A DNA stretch of 64,000 nucleotides from Neobittarella massiliensis (ex Bilen et al. 2018) (GCF_900289145.1 NZ_OKQO01000001.1:434001-498000); one strand, 5' to 3'; shown: positions 7,351 to 15,706, numbered from the stretch's first letter. Numbers and translations are program-made. The notes: generated from the letters alone by a model not told the origin.

Positions 7351-8472
7351 ATGATTTTAATAGAAGAGCAAAAGCAGCGGGCCGAGGCGCTGCGCAGCGA
7401 GATAGAGGATCTGGGCCAGGCGCTGGCGCTGGAGGAGAAAAAGGAGCGGGCGGGCTTTTTAGAACTCAAATCCGGCGAGCCGGGCTTCTGGGACGACATG
7501 CAGAGCTCTCAGAAGATCCTCAAAGAGCTGCGGCAGCTGCAAAACACCATCCAGGACTATCAAAAATTGCAGACCGACTACGAGGACACGCTCACGCTCA
7601 TCGATCTGGCCGCCGAAGAGAGCGACGAGAGCCTGGCCGAGGAGATCGCCGGCGCCATCGACGACATCGAGCAGGCGCTGCAAAATCAGCGGCTCTCCAC
7701 GCTGCTCTCGGGCGAGTACGATGGCAGCAACGCCATCCTCACCTTCCACGCCGGTGCCGGCGGGACCGAGGCGCAAGATTGGGCGCAGATGCTCTACCGC
7801 ATGTACACCCGATACGCCCAGCGCCACGGCTTTTCGGTCAAGGTGCTCGACTATCTCGACGGCGAAGAGGCCGGCCTCAAGAGCGCCTCGGTGCTCATCG
7901 AGGGCGAAAATGCCTACGGCTACTTGAAAGGTGAAAACGGGGTGCACCGCCTGGTGCGCATCTCGCCGTTCGACTCCTCCGGCCGCCGGCACACCTCTTT
8001 TGCCTCGCTGGAGGTGGTGCCCGAGATCGACGAGGACACCCAGGTCGAGATCCGGCCCGAAGACGTGAAGATGGACGTGTATCGGGCCAGCGGTGCCGGC
8101 GGCCAGCACGTCAACAAAACCTCCTCGGCGGTGCGTCTCACCCATCTGCCCACCGGCATCGTGGTGGCCTGCCAAAACGAGCGCAGCCAGCACCAGAACC
8201 GCGAGGTGGCCATGAAGATGCTCGTCAGCAAGCTGGTCAAGATCAAAGAGCAGGAGCACTACGACCGCATCGAGGACATCAAGGGGGACCAGCGCGAGAT
8301 CGCCTGGGGCTCGCAGATCCGCTCCTACGTATTTATGCCCTATACGCTGGTCAAAGACCACCGCACCGGGTACGAGAGCGGCAACGTCAATGCGGTGATG
8401 GACGGCGATCTCGACGGTTTCGTCAACGCCTATCTGGGGGCTCTCAGCCGCGGCGAGATCGGCGCCCAGTAA
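7351..8472 (+). CDS. prfB: peptide chain release factor 2, no programmed frameshift
   Basis: RF2 ends translation at UAA and UGA. The 373-residue protein has the N-terminal helical domain, the codon-reading SPF tripeptide ([15 protein letters not shown]) and the catalytic GGQ ([18 protein letters not shown]). In many bacteria prfB is interrupted near codon 25 by an in-frame UGA read through by +1 frameshifting. Here the reading frame is continuous from an ATG with an AAGGAG ribosome binding site, so that autoregulatory switch is absent, as known for a minority of species. A good terminator follows. Confidence 0.97.
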   Translation: MILIEEQKQRAEALRSEIEDLGQALALEEKKERAGFLELKSGEPGFWDDMQSSQKILKELRQLQNTIQDYQKLQTDYEDTLTLIDLAAEESDESLAEEIAGAIDDIEQALQNQRLSTLLSGEYDGSNAILTFHAGAGGTEAQDWAQMLYRMYTRYAQRHGFSVKVLDYLDGEEAGLKSASVLIEGENAYGYLKGENGVHRLVRISPFDSSGRRHTSFASLEVVPEIDEDTQVEIRPEDVKMDVYRASGAGGQHVNKTSSAVRLTHLPTGIVVACQNERSQHQNREVAMKMLVSKLVKIKEQEHYDRIEDIKGDQREIAWGSQIRSYVFMPYTLVKDHRTGYESGNVNAVMDGDLDGFVNAYLGALSRGEIGAQ

Positions 8473-8498
8473 AAATTTTAAATACAGCTGTATATGCG

Positions 8499-8537
8499 GC
8501 AGGCACAGGTTACCAACATTTACCTGTGCCTGTTTTC
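8499..8537 (+). terminator. terminator of prfB
   Basis: CAGGCACAGGTA pairs with TACCTGTGCCTG and is followed by TTTT, 28 bases after the stop. Confidence 0.85.
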
Positions 8538-8637
8538 TACATTTTTTTACATTTGTACACAACCGTATGTTCATTTTCCTCTACAATTTTTCTTTATGGG
8601 CCGTTGGCCTGTAAAATACTGTAGTTGGAGGAATATG

Positions 8638-9264
8638 ATGGAAAACAGGATTTTTGGCTATGTGCGCGTATCCACCAGAGAGCAAAACGAGGACCGTCAG
8701 CTCATTGCCCTGCGGGAGTTCGAACAGCCCATCCAGCGCATCTATATGGATAAGCTCAGCGGCAAAGATTTCAACCGCCCCGCCTACCGCCGCATGATGC
8801 GGGCCCTGCATCAGGGCGATCTGCTGGTGGTCAAATCCATCGACCGGCTGGGCCGCAATTACGACGAGATCCTCGATCAGTGGCGCATCATCACCAAAGA
8901 AAAACGGGCCGAGATCGTGGTGCTGGATATGCCGCTGCTCGACACCCGCGGCGGCCGCGACTTGACCGGCACGCTCATCGCCGATATCGTGCTGCAGCTG
9001 CTCTCCTACGTGGCCCAGACCGAGCGCGAGAACATCCGTCAGCGGCAGGCGGAGGGCATCGCCGCCGCCCGGGCCCGGGGCGTGCGGCTTGGTCGGCCGC
9101 CCAAACCGGTGCCGCCGCATTTTTTCAGCGTGCGCGACCTGTGGCTCACCCACCAGATCTCCTCGCGGGAGGCGGCGCGGCAGGTCGGGGTGGCACAAGA
9201 CACTTTTTTGCGCTGGGCGCGCGAAAAAAAAGAGCCCGGTGCCCCCATCTGTAAAAAGCAGTAA
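8638..9264 (+). CDS. serine recombinase, resolvase/invertase family
   Basis: The 208-residue protein has an N-terminal catalytic domain: FGYVRVSTREQNEDRQ with the nucleophilic Ser, DKLSGKDFNRPAY, and DRLGRNYDEIL. A long E helix (AQTERENIRQRQAEGIAAARARGVRLGRP) and a C-terminal helix-turn-helix follow. This is the layout of small resolvases and invertases that cut and rejoin DNA through a covalent Ser linkage. The start at 8638 gives a six-base spacing to GGAGG; an ATG at 8635 is the alternative. The gene stands alone between prfB and a shortened relative, with no transposase nearby. It may be a dimer-resolution or inversion enzyme, but no partner site is proven. Confidence 0.88.
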   Translation: MENRIFGYVRVSTREQNEDRQLIALREFEQPIQRIYMDKLSGKDFNRPAYRRMMRALHQGDLLVVKSIDRLGRNYDEILDQWRIITKEKRAEIVVLDMPLLDTRGGRDLTGTLIADIVLQLLSYVAQTERENIRQRQAEGIAAARARGVRLGRPPKPVPPHFFSVRDLWLTHQISSREAARQVGVAQDTFLRWAREKKEPGAPICKKQ

Positions 9265-9267
9265 AAA

Positions 9268-9291
9268 ATTACCACCTAAGATTGTGGTAAT
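9268..9291. repeat. inverted repeat after the recombinase gene
   Basis: ATTACCAC pairs with GTGGTAAT around an 8-base centre, four bases after the stop. There is no U tract, so a recombinase binding site is at least as likely as a terminator. This is an inference. Confidence 0.4.
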
Positions 9292-9341
9292 CGGGTATAG
9301 ACAAGCGGCGATAAATTGGTTATGCTTATTTCTGTACAAAA

Positions 9342-9359
9342 ATTCGACAATATTCGACA
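9342..9359. repeat. two ATTCGACA direct repeats, one helical turn apart
   Basis: ATTCGACA occurs at 9342-9349 and again at 9352-9359, so the copies are 10 bases apart on the same DNA face. They lie in the promoter region of the small DNA-binding gene. They could be its operator or part of a resolvase site. Confidence 0.4.
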
Positions 9360-9470
9360 CAAATATACAAAAAAGTATAGATGTGTCCCGGCGTGCACCC
9401 CAGTGCTCTGCCGGGCCCACAATACAGCCAAGCGCATTGGCAAAGGGGCGACTTGTGAGGAGGAATCGGG

Positions 9471-9803
9471 ATGAGCGATAAGCTGTACCAAAAGATTTTC
9501 GATATCGTGCAGGACCAGCAGAAGGCCGAGGCCATCTTGCAGCTGTTACAGCAGGAGCAGGCCGACCAAAAACAGCAAAAGGCCAAGCTGCAGGCCGAGG
9601 GGATCGCCGCCGCCAAAGAGCGCGGGGTCAAGTTCGGCCGCCCGCAAAAGCCGGTGCCCAAAAATTTCGAGAAGGTGTATCGTCTCTACCGCAGCGGTGC
9701 GCTCACCGTGGGCGAGGCGATCGCCACCATGGGCATCAGTCGGGCGTCTTTTCACCGGCTGGTCAAGCGCTACGAGCAGCAAGAAGGCATTCAGCGGGAT
9801 TAG
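9471..9803 (+). CDS. DNA-binding-only relative of the adjacent recombinase
   Basis: The 110-residue protein begins with a coiled-coil-like Gln-rich helix (residues 1-42). It then repeats the hinge and DNA-binding end of the neighbouring recombinase: QAEGIAAAKERGVKFGRPQKPVPKNF here, versus RQAEGIAAARARGVRLGRPPKPVPPHF there, followed by a resolvase-type helix-turn-helix. The Ser catalytic domain is absent. The gene has its own GAGGAGG ribosome binding site and an intact frame, so it does not look like decay. It could compete for or regulate the recombinase site, or act as a simple repressor; that is an inference. Confidence 0.75.
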   Translation: MSDKLYQKIFDIVQDQQKAEAILQLLQQEQADQKQQKAKLQAEGIAAAKERGVKFGRPQKPVPKNFEKVYRLYRSGALTVGEAIATMGISRASFHRLVKRYEQQEGIQRD

Positions 9804-9828
9804 TGTCCAAACACACAGCAGCAGCGCA

Positions 9829-9868
9829 AAACACAGCCCGGCATATCCTGCCGGGCTGTGTTTTTTAT
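9829..9868. terminator. strong, probably bidirectional terminator
   Basis: ACACAGCCCGGCA pairs with TGCCGGGCTGTGT and is followed by TTTTTT. On the minus strand the arm also runs into TTTT, so it can serve both converging genes. Confidence 0.9.
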
Positions 9869-9908
9869 AATGGGCCGGCAGCCCCCGCGCCGGTACCGGA
9901 AAAACTGC

Positions 9909-10883
9909 TCACCGCTGCCTTCCCTTAGCCAGCCGCACGTCGGTACCGGTAAAGCGCAGATCGATATACGCCCCGCCCAGGCGGGAGGTGATGCGGTCGC
10001 TGTAGGTCTCACCCAGCTGGGAAAAGGTCAGGTTGGTACTGATGATGGTGGGGCGGCCGGTGTTCAGCCTGGTATTTACGATGTTATACAGCAGCGCGGT
10101 CACAAACGGGGTCACGAACTCGCTGCCCACATCATCCAGGATCAGCAGATCACAGTCCAGCAGGGTAGACAGGGTGTCGCCGCCGACCGTCGCCGCCTGG
10201 CCAAATTTCTCCCGCTCAATGGTGCCGGCAAAGTTGGCAAAACTGCCGTACAGCACCGCATATCCCTGGGCCACCACCGCATCGGCGATGGCCAGCGACA
10301 GGTGGGTCTTGCCCAGACCGGTGGGCCCCATCAGCAGCAGATTGTGCGAGGAGCGGGAGAACGTCTCGGCGTAGTCCCTGCAGTAGTAGAGCACCCCCTC
10401 CATCTGCTGCCGCTGCGGTCCGGGCGGGTAGTAGTCCAGCGAAAAGCTGTCAAAGGTAGAGAGCTTCATCGACGAGATGGCGTTGATGCGCTGGGCCTCC
10501 ACCTCCCGCAGCAGCTCGGTCAGGCAGTGGCAGCGCCGCCCGCTGGGCAGGTAGCCGGTATCCCGGCAGTCCCGGCAGGTGTACTGGGGCCGCAGGTGAT
10601 CCTCGGGCAGGCCGTTCTGGCGCAGCAGCTGGGCCCGCTCCTCCGAGAGCGATACCCCCCGCAGCCGCAGCCCCTCCAGCAGCTGCTGCGAGTCGCCCCC
10701 CTGGGTCAGCACCGCCTTGGCGATGCGGCTGCCCATGGTGCGCAGCTCGGCGTCTATCTGGCGCAGACGGGGTATCGCGGCAAAGGCCTGCTGTCTGTTT
10801 TTAGCCTGTATATCCACCGCCGCCCGCCGCCGGGCCGATAGTATCTGGTGGGCGCGGTCAAAGACCGATTTGTCGTAGGGCAA
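9909..10883 (-). CDS. DnaC/DnaI-type helicase loader ATPase
   Basis: This 324-residue AAA+ protein has a zinc-binding segment (CRDCRDTGYLPSGRRCHC, about residues 103-120), Walker A GPTGLGKTHLS, Walker B LLILDDVGSE and an RLGGAYIDLRF end typical of DnaC/DnaI/IstB-like loaders. It probably loads the replicative helicase at the origin or at restarted forks. It follows the DnaD-type gene by 90 bases on the same strand, which supports a primosome role. The start is TTG, nine bases after AGGAGG. IstB of insertion sequences is related, but no transposase is adjacent. Confidence 0.88.
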   Translation of the reverse strand: MPYDKSVFDRAHQILSARRRAAVDIQAKNRQQAFAAIPRLRQIDAELRTMGSRIAKAVLTQGGDSQQLLEGLRLRGVSLSEERAQLLRQNGLPEDHLRPQYTCRDCRDTGYLPSGRRCHCLTELLREVEAQRINAISSMKLSTFDSFSLDYYPPGPQRQQMEGVLYYCRDYAETFSRSSHNLLLMGPTGLGKTHLSLAIADAVVAQGYAVLYGSFANFAGTIEREKFGQAATVGGDTLSTLLDCDLLILDDVGSEFVTPFVTALLYNIVNTRLNTGRPTIISTNLTFSQLGETYSDRITSRLGGAYIDLRFTGTDVRLAKGRQR

Positions 10884-10973
10884 TCGGGTCCACCTCCTAG
10901 TTGGTGTCGGTTCTGTGTCTCTTGGCGGCGCCGGTGCCGCGCCGCCATCGGCCGGCCGGTGCCGGCACTAACG

Positions 10974-11912
10974 CTACTTGCGCGCCGCGCCGGCCACCGG
11001 GGGCAGCGGGCGTATATCGGCATCCAAGTCCCGGGCCGAAAACGAAGATTGCTGGCGCTCTTTTTCACGCCGCTTCTCCACCTTCTCGCCGGCCCGTACT
11101 TCCTCCAAGGTGCGGTAGCCCTTTAGGTACCAGGCCCGCAATATCCCGCCGATATAGGGAAAATTCACCGTCCCTTTGGCATTCACCCCGATCTCGTAGG
11201 CCTCGGCGATGATATCGCTGGTAAAGCCGTACTCCTCCACCCAGGTGTAGCAGAGAGACTGCTCCTTGCGGGTGAGCGCGCGGTCGTAAATGCCAAACAG
11301 CTGCTTGATCTCCCCCTCCAGTTCCCGGGTGCGCAGCAGCTTTTGAATGTGCAGGTCGGCCTTTTCCACCGTGTCGATACCGGCGTTCAGCCAGCCCACG
11401 CCGGTCTTTTGAATGTAGGCCATGCCCGGTTTGCCGATGCACACACAGTACCGCACCAGCATTAAGATCACCGGCACCGGCAGGCAAAACAGCCGGTTCA
11501 GGCTCACCAGCGTGCTCACCTCGGTGGGGGAGATGGGGCGCCCAAAGGCATTTTGGCATTCGGCCAGCAAAAACTGTATCTCCTCCGAGGTGGCGGCGAT
11601 CTCGTTTACCTCCTGGCGCGACAGCTTTTGCGGGGTGGCCACCACCGCCTGCTTTTCCGGCTGTGCCGGCAGCGGCTCCTCTTTTTTGAGCAGCCCCTTT
11701 TCGCACCAAAAGCGCAGCGCCTTATCCACCTTTAAAATGGGCAGGTCCAGCGCTTCAGCCAGGCTGGCCGGGTGGATCGAGCCGGGTTTTTGCAGCAGGA
11801 TATGTAAAAATATGCGGATGACCGCCTCGTCGTGGCAGGCCATCATCTGGCGCGCCGCCTCGGCCGGCAGCACCACCGTCTCGGCGTATTGGCTGTAGTC
11901 TATGGTGTACAA
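10974..11912 (-). CDS. DnaD-domain primosomal protein
   Basis: The 312-residue protein has an N-terminal winged-helix part (about residues 1-75, LPAEAARQMMACHDEAVIRIFLHILLQKPGS) and two DnaB_2/DnaD-like helical regions (about 120-210 and 212-285, the second ending in YIGGILRAWYLKGYRTLEEV). DnaD and DnaB remodel DNA and recruit the helicase loader in Bacillota. It pairs with the downstream loader gene. The start is TTG with a GGGGAGG ribosome binding site. The basic C-terminal tail (EKRREKERQQ) fits DNA binding. Confidence 0.85.
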   Translation of the reverse strand: MYTIDYSQYAETVVLPAEAARQMMACHDEAVIRIFLHILLQKPGSIHPASLAEALDLPILKVDKALRFWCEKGLLKKEEPLPAQPEKQAVVATPQKLSRQEVNEIAATSEEIQFLLAECQNAFGRPISPTEVSTLVSLNRLFCLPVPVILMLVRYCVCIGKPGMAYIQKTGVGWLNAGIDTVEKADLHIQKLLRTRELEGEIKQLFGIYDRALTRKEQSLCYTWVEEYGFTSDIIAEAYEIGVNAKGTVNFPYIGGILRAWYLKGYRTLEEVRAGEKVEKRREKERQQSSFSARDLDADIRPLPPVAGAARK

Positions 11913-11956
11913 ATAAGCGCCTCCCCAACTGGCCCCGGGGGCCGGTCTCTACCCTT

Positions 11957-11985
11957 ATTATAAAGGCCCGGCCCCGGTTTGTACA
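11957..11985 (-). promoter_or_regulatory. promoter of the helicase-loader operon
   Basis: Read on the minus strand, TGTACA and TATAAT are separated by 17 bases. It is divergent from the PHP-gene promoter. Confidence 0.55.
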
Positions 11986-12055
11986 GCCCGGTTTGCAGCA
12001 CTGGCACAAGCTGGTCATGCAGGGCCTTTTTGGTCTGGATTTTAAAACAGGGCCG

Positions 12056-12064
12056 TGGTATAAT
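12056..12064 (+). promoter_or_regulatory. extended -10 promoter of the PHP gene
   Basis: TGGTATAAT is an extended -10. No good -35 is visible. Transcription would start about 15-20 bases before the ribosome binding site. Confidence 0.55.
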
Positions 12065-12087
12065 GCATTATTAGAAACTGTCAGGAG

Positions 12088-12930
12088 GTGTTTACTACGA
12101 CTGGAGACCTGCACTGCCACAGCCACTATTCCGACGGCGCCGCCACCATCAGCCAGCTCATCGGCCTGGCCAAACAGGCGGGGCTGGATGTGCTGGCCAT
12201 CACCGACCACGAGACCTTTCGCGGCAACGACTGCGCGCAGATCCTGGCCGAAGGCACCGGCCTGCGTATCCTGAAAGGCATCGAGATGTCGGCCATGGAC
12301 CCGGCCAACGGCCGCAGTGTACACCTGCTGTGCTACAATCCCCAGCGGGTCGACGGCATCCGCGCCCTGTGCGCCGAGACTGCCGACGCCCGCTTTGCCG
12401 CCGGTGTCAAAATGGCCCGCCGCATCTGTCAAAAATACCCGGTGCACATGGAGCAGATCTTAAACTACGCCGCTGTCAGCGAAGGGCTGTACAAGACCCA
12501 TATCATGCGGCCGCTGGTCGATCTGGGCCATACCGATACCTATTACGGCGGCCCGCTCTTTGGGCAGCTGCTGGGTCCTGGCGGCAGCTGTTTCGAGCCC
12601 ATCGCCTACCCCAGTATCTACCGCGCGATCGAAGTCGCCCGCGCCTCTGGCGGCTGGGTGGTCATCGCCCACCCGTCGGTGTACCGCAGTATGGATTTGG
12701 TCGGTCAGCTGGCCGCACAGGGTCTCATCGACGGGGTCGAGGTCGACCATCCCCGCAACACCGAGGAGGACAAGCGCGCACTGCGGCAGCTGGCCGATCA
12801 GTACGGCCTGCTCGTCACCGGCGGCACCGACTATCACGGCCACAATCCCCAAAAGGATCATCCGCTGGGCACCGGTACCACCGGCGACGCAGTGCTGCAA
12901 AAACTGCTGTACAGCCACCCCCAAAAATGA
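12088..12930 (+). CDS. PHP-domain phosphoesterase
   Basis: The 280-residue protein shows the PHP metal-binding motifs: DLHCHSHYSDG at the start, ITDHETF, a GIEMSA segment with the metal Glu, VIAHPSVYR, EVDHPRNT and TGGTDYHG. Family members hydrolyse phosphoesters such as nucleotide monophosphates, pAp or oligoribonucleotides. The start is unclear. AGGAGG occupies 12083-12088 and the nearest in-frame start, GTG at 12088, overlaps it. No ATG or TTG follows before the first motif, so either this GTG or a rare codon such as ACG at 12097 is used. It heads a pair with the TSCPD gene. Confidence 0.88.
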   Translation: MFTTTGDLHCHSHYSDGAATISQLIGLAKQAGLDVLAITDHETFRGNDCAQILAEGTGLRILKGIEMSAMDPANGRSVHLLCYNPQRVDGIRALCAETADARFAAGVKMARRICQKYPVHMEQILNYAAVSEGLYKTHIMRPLVDLGHTDTYYGGPLFGQLLGPGGSCFEPIAYPSIYRAIEVARASGGWVVIAHPSVYRSMDLVGQLAAQGLIDGVEVDHPRNTEEDKRALRQLADQYGLLVTGGTDYHGHNPQKDHPLGTGTTGDAVLQKLLYSHPQK

Positions 12931-12979
12931 CCGCCGCACCCACTATAGGCGGTAAGATACAAGAGAAAGGAAGTACCCA

Positions 12980-13237
12980 ATGAAACACACTTACAAACCC
13001 CACGGCGTATGTTCCCGCCAGATCACCGTCGACGTCGAGGACGGCGTCATCCGCAAAGTCGAGTTCGTGGGCGGCTGCATGGGCAACACCACCGGCGTGG
13101 CCAAGCTGTGTGAGGGCCGCAAGGTAGAAGAGGTCATCGAGCTGCTGCGCGGCACTCAGTGCGGCATCCGCGGCACCTCCTGCCCCGACCAGCTCTCCAA
13201 GGCGCTGGAGGAGACGCTGCAGACCGCCGGCGTCTAA
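12980..13237 (+). CDS. TSCPD-domain small protein
   Basis: The 85-residue protein contains GGCMGNTTGVAKL and GTSCPDQLSKAL, the hallmarks of the TIGR03905/TSCPD family, which is related to a C-terminal domain of ribonucleotide reductases. Four conserved Cys suggest metal or thiol chemistry. Its role is unknown. AGAAAGGAAG precedes the ATG, and the gene lies 49 bases after the PHP gene. Confidence 0.85.
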   Translation: MKHTYKPHGVCSRQITVDVEDGVIRKVEFVGGCMGNTTGVAKLCEGRKVEEVIELLRGTQCGIRGTSCPDQLSKALEETLQTAGV

Positions 13238-13299
13238 TGCCACCGTATCGTCAAGGCCCCATGCCATGGCTGCTTTTTCGGCCACTGTCAAAATGAGAT

Positions 13300-13346
13300 C
13301 AAGAGAGAGCAGGCCCCTAAAAAGGGGTATCCGGCTCTCTCTTTTC
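13300..13346 (+). terminator. terminator of the PHP-TSCPD operon
   Basis: AGAGAGAGC pairs with GCTCTCTCT and is followed by TTTT. Confidence 0.8.
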
Positions 13347-13595
13347 ATATGGTAAAAACAGGCTGTGCGCCCCGCCGCGGCAAAACTGTAGGAAACAGGA
13401 TGCCCCCACCGTAAGCCGGCGAGCAATGAGCAATAAGCAGTGAGCTGCGAGCGGTGTGTACGATAGGCAGCCCCCCGCCCACAGAGCTGCCCGGCACGCC
13501 TGGCCCCCCAAAAAAACAGTGCCGCATCGCGCCGCTTGCCCCCGTAGCCGCCGTGGCCGCTAAAGACAAAAAGGTCAAAAAACACGCGAAAAAAG
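13347..13595. other. intergenic stretch with low-complexity AGCAGTGAGC-type repeats
   Basis: No gene is visible. Positions about 13416-13452 hold short degenerate repeats of the form GAGCAATGAGCAATAAGCAG. A similar AGCAAACAGTAAGCGG tract occurs near 40531. The meaning is unknown. Confidence 0.4.
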
Positions 13596-13651
13596 TTTGA
13601 CTTTTTCTGACTTTTGGGTATACTATAATACATAGGTCAGTAAAAGTCAGA
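13596..13651 (+). promoter_or_regulatory. ctsR promoter flanked by two CtsR boxes
   Basis: CtsR binds heptad direct repeats of the form RGTCAAA-N3-RGTCAAA. Box 1 (13596-13612, minus orientation) reads AGTCAGA-AAA-AGTCAAA. Box 2 (13635-13651, plus orientation) reads GGTCAGT-AAA-AGTCAGA. Between them lie TTGACT at 13597 and TATACT/TATAAT at 13619-13629. Box 1 overlaps the -35 and box 2 lies just after the -10 next to the ribosome binding site. Autorepression by CtsR and heat induction are strongly implied. Confidence 0.85.
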
Positions 13652-13663
13652 GGAGTGATGGAC

Positions 13664-14113
13664 TTGAAAATCAGCGACCTGATCACCCAGCGCATCCTAC
13701 AGCTGATGGAGCAGACCGACGGCACCGCCGAGATCCAGCGCAACGATTTTGCCCAGCAGATCGGCTGTGTGCCCAGCCAGATCAACTACGTGCTCACCTC
13801 CCGCTTCACGCCGGAGCAGGGCTACGCCATCGAGAGCCGCCGCGGTGGCGGCGGGTACATCAAGATCACCCGCATCACCACCACCGGCCAAAATCTGCTC
13901 ATGCACGTCATCAACACCATCGGCGACACGCTCGATGAAAACACCGCCCGCATTTTGCTGGAAAATCTCACCTACCAGCAGGTGCTCACCGCCAAAGCAG
14001 CGCAGCTCATCTTTGCCGCTGTGTCCGACAAATCGCTGCGTCAGGCCAAAGCCGATCTGCGCGACAGCCTGCGGGCCACCATCTTTAAAAATATGCTGCT
14101 TTGCGCCCAATAA
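13664..14113 (+). CDS. ctsR: transcriptional repressor CtsR
   Basis: CtsR represses clp genes and is inactivated by heat. The 149-residue protein shows the conserved N-terminal helix-turn-helix (KISDLITQRILQLM, RNDFAQQIGCVPSQINYVLTSRFTPEQGY), the heat-sensing glycine-rich wing RRGGGGYIKI and a C-terminal dimerisation part. The TTG at 13664 was chosen because it is eight bases after AGGAG and matches the family N terminus. GTG/ATG codons at 13655/13658 abut the ribosome binding site. It is the first gene of ctsR-mcsA-mcsB-clpC. Confidence 0.95.
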   Translation: MKISDLITQRILQLMEQTDGTAEIQRNDFAQQIGCVPSQINYVLTSRFTPEQGYAIESRRGGGGYIKITRITTTGQNLLMHVINTIGDTLDENTARILLENLTYQQVLTAKAAQLIFAAVSDKSLRQAKADLRDSLRATIFKNMLLCAQ

Positions 14114-14136
14114 CGACATCAGAGGAGGAAAGCGCC

Positions 14137-14607
14137 GTGCTCTGTGCACTCTGTGGTAAAAATCCGGCTCAGATCACCTACACACAATTAAAAGGCGGTC
14201 AGCCCCAAACACTGCATATCTGTGCGGCCTGTATGGCCAAAATAGAGGGGTACCTCTACACCGGCGCACTGCCCGGGGCCCTGTTTGATAAAGAGGAGAC
14301 CCAGCGCCGCTGCCCCGGCTGCGGCAGTACCTACCGCGACATCGCCAAAGAGGGCAAACTGGGCTGTGCCCAGTGCTATCGCTTCTTCAAGCGCGAAAAC
14401 CGCGCTATGCTGCAAAAGATCCACGGCAACGCCACCCATCAGGGCAAACGCCCGGTGCGCCTGGCCGGGGTGCGGGCGGTGCGGGTCAAAGACCGCCAGC
14501 TCACTCAGCTGCGGCAAAAGCTCGCCGGCCTCATCGAGGAGCAGGCCTTTGAGGAGGCCGCCCAGGTGCGCGACGAGATCAAAAAACTGGAGGCCGCCAA
14601 TGACTGA
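14137..14607 (+). CDS. mcsA: McsA, activator of the protein-arginine kinase
   Basis: The 156-residue protein has four CxxC pairs (CALC, CAAC, CPGC, CAQC) forming zinc sites and a C-terminal UVR motif (QKLAGLIEEQAFEEAAQVRDEI). McsA binds and activates McsB and links it to CtsR and ClpC. The GTG start at 14137 has GAGGAGG eight bases upstream. Its stop overlaps the mcsB start by eight bases, suggesting translational coupling. Confidence 0.94.
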   Translation: MLCALCGKNPAQITYTQLKGGQPQTLHICAACMAKIEGYLYTGALPGALFDKEETQRRCPGCGSTYRDIAKEGKLGCAQCYRFFKRENRAMLQKIHGNATHQGKRPVRLAGVRAVRVKDRQLTQLRQKLAGLIEEQAFEEAAQVRDEIKKLEAAND

Positions 14608-15706
14608 CAACGATCGCACACTGCCGGCCGGCGCCGCCGATCCGGCTGCCTCCCGCCCCTGGTACGCCCAGAGCGGCCCACAGGGCGACGTGGTGCTCTC
14701 CAGCCGGGTGCGGCTGGCCCGCAATCTGCAGGGCCTGCCTTTTCCCGGCCACATGAGCGCAGAACAGACGGTGCAGCTCTACCAGCGGGCCCAGCAGGCA
14801 GCCGACGGCGCCGCCTTTGGCCCGGGCCGGTCACTCACCTTCTACAATGTGGCCGACCTGGCCGACTGGCGCCGCATGGAGCTGGTCCAGCACCGGCTCA
14901 TGAGCGTGCAGCTGGCCCAAAAAGGCGGCGGGCTGCTGCTCTCGGGCGACGAGCAGGTCAGCATCATGCTCTGCGAAGAAGACCACCTGCGCATCCAGGT
15001 GATGAACGCCGGTCTCTCTTTAAAAAAGTGTTGGCAGCAGGCCAACCTGCTCGACGACTACTTCGATTCCCGGCTCGAATTCTCTTTCGACGAAAAGCTG
15101 GGCTACCTCACCCACTGCCCCACCAACCTGGGCACCGGCATGCGGGCCTCGGTGCTCATGCACCTGCCGGCGCTGGAGCACACCGGCTACCTGCAGGAGC
15201 TGGTGGGGGTGGCGCATAAGCTGGGGCTCACCATCCGCGGTGCCTACGGCGAAGGTACCGGCGGCGAGCGCAGCATGTACCAGATCTCCAACCAGCACAG
15301 CTTGGGCCTCTCCGAGGGGCAGATACTCGAGAACCTGCAGGCGGTGGTAGAGCAGATCGCCGAGAGAGAGCGGGCCGAGCGCCAGCTCTACTGCAAAGAC
15401 CAGCTGGCCTTCTGCGACCGGGTATACCGCAGTCTGGGCGTGCTGCAGTACGCCCGCCTGCTCACCCACCAGGAGGTGATGGAGCACTGCGGGGTACTGC
15501 GCCTGGGCTGCAGCTTGGGCCTTTGTCCCGAGCTCACCCTCGAAACGCTATCCCACATCGAGGCGGCCACCGGCACCGGGGCCATCCTGCAAACGGCGCC
15601 CCAGGCCACCACCTACCGCCAGCAAGATAAACTGCGCGCCGACCTGGTGCGCCAGATCATCAGCGGGTCTGCCGCCCGCCCCGCCGCACCCGGCGGCCGG
15701 GCCTGA
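14600..15706 (+). CDS. mcsB: protein-arginine kinase McsB
   Basis: McsB phosphorylates arginines, tagging misfolded proteins for ClpCP. The 368-residue protein shows the phosphagen-kinase features VVLSSRVRLARNLQGLPFPG, EDHLRIQ and CPTNLGTGMRASVLMHLPAL, and a RGAYGEGTGG segment. The ATG is inside the end of mcsA. It sits in the standard CtsR operon order. A Pro/Ala-rich tail of about 12 residues ends the protein. Confidence 0.95.
   Translation: MTDNDRTLPAGAADPAASRPWYAQSGPQGDVVLSSRVRLARNLQGLPFPGHMSAEQTVQLYQRAQQAADGAAFGPGRSLTFYNVADLADWRRMELVQHRLMSVQLAQKGGGLLLSGDEQVSIMLCEEDHLRIQVMNAGLSLKKCWQQANLLDDYFDSRLEFSFDEKLGYLTHCPTNLGTGMRASVLMHLPALEHTGYLQELVGVAHKLGLTIRGAYGEGTGGERSMYQISNQHSLGLSEGQILENLQAVVEQIAERERAERQLYCKDQLAFCDRVYRSLGVLQYARLLTHQEVMEHCGVLRLGCSLGLCPELTLETLSHIEAATGTGAILQTAPQATTYRQQDKLRADLVRQIISGSAARPAAPGGRA

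Noticed and set aside
9268-9291. Intrinsic terminator after the recombinase
   Set aside because: The inverted repeat is not followed by a T tract on either strand.
10754-11068. Transposon IS21-type istB
   Set aside because: The ATPase at 9909-10883 is IstB-like in fold, but it is paired with a DnaD-type gene and has no istA transposase or terminal repeats nearby.
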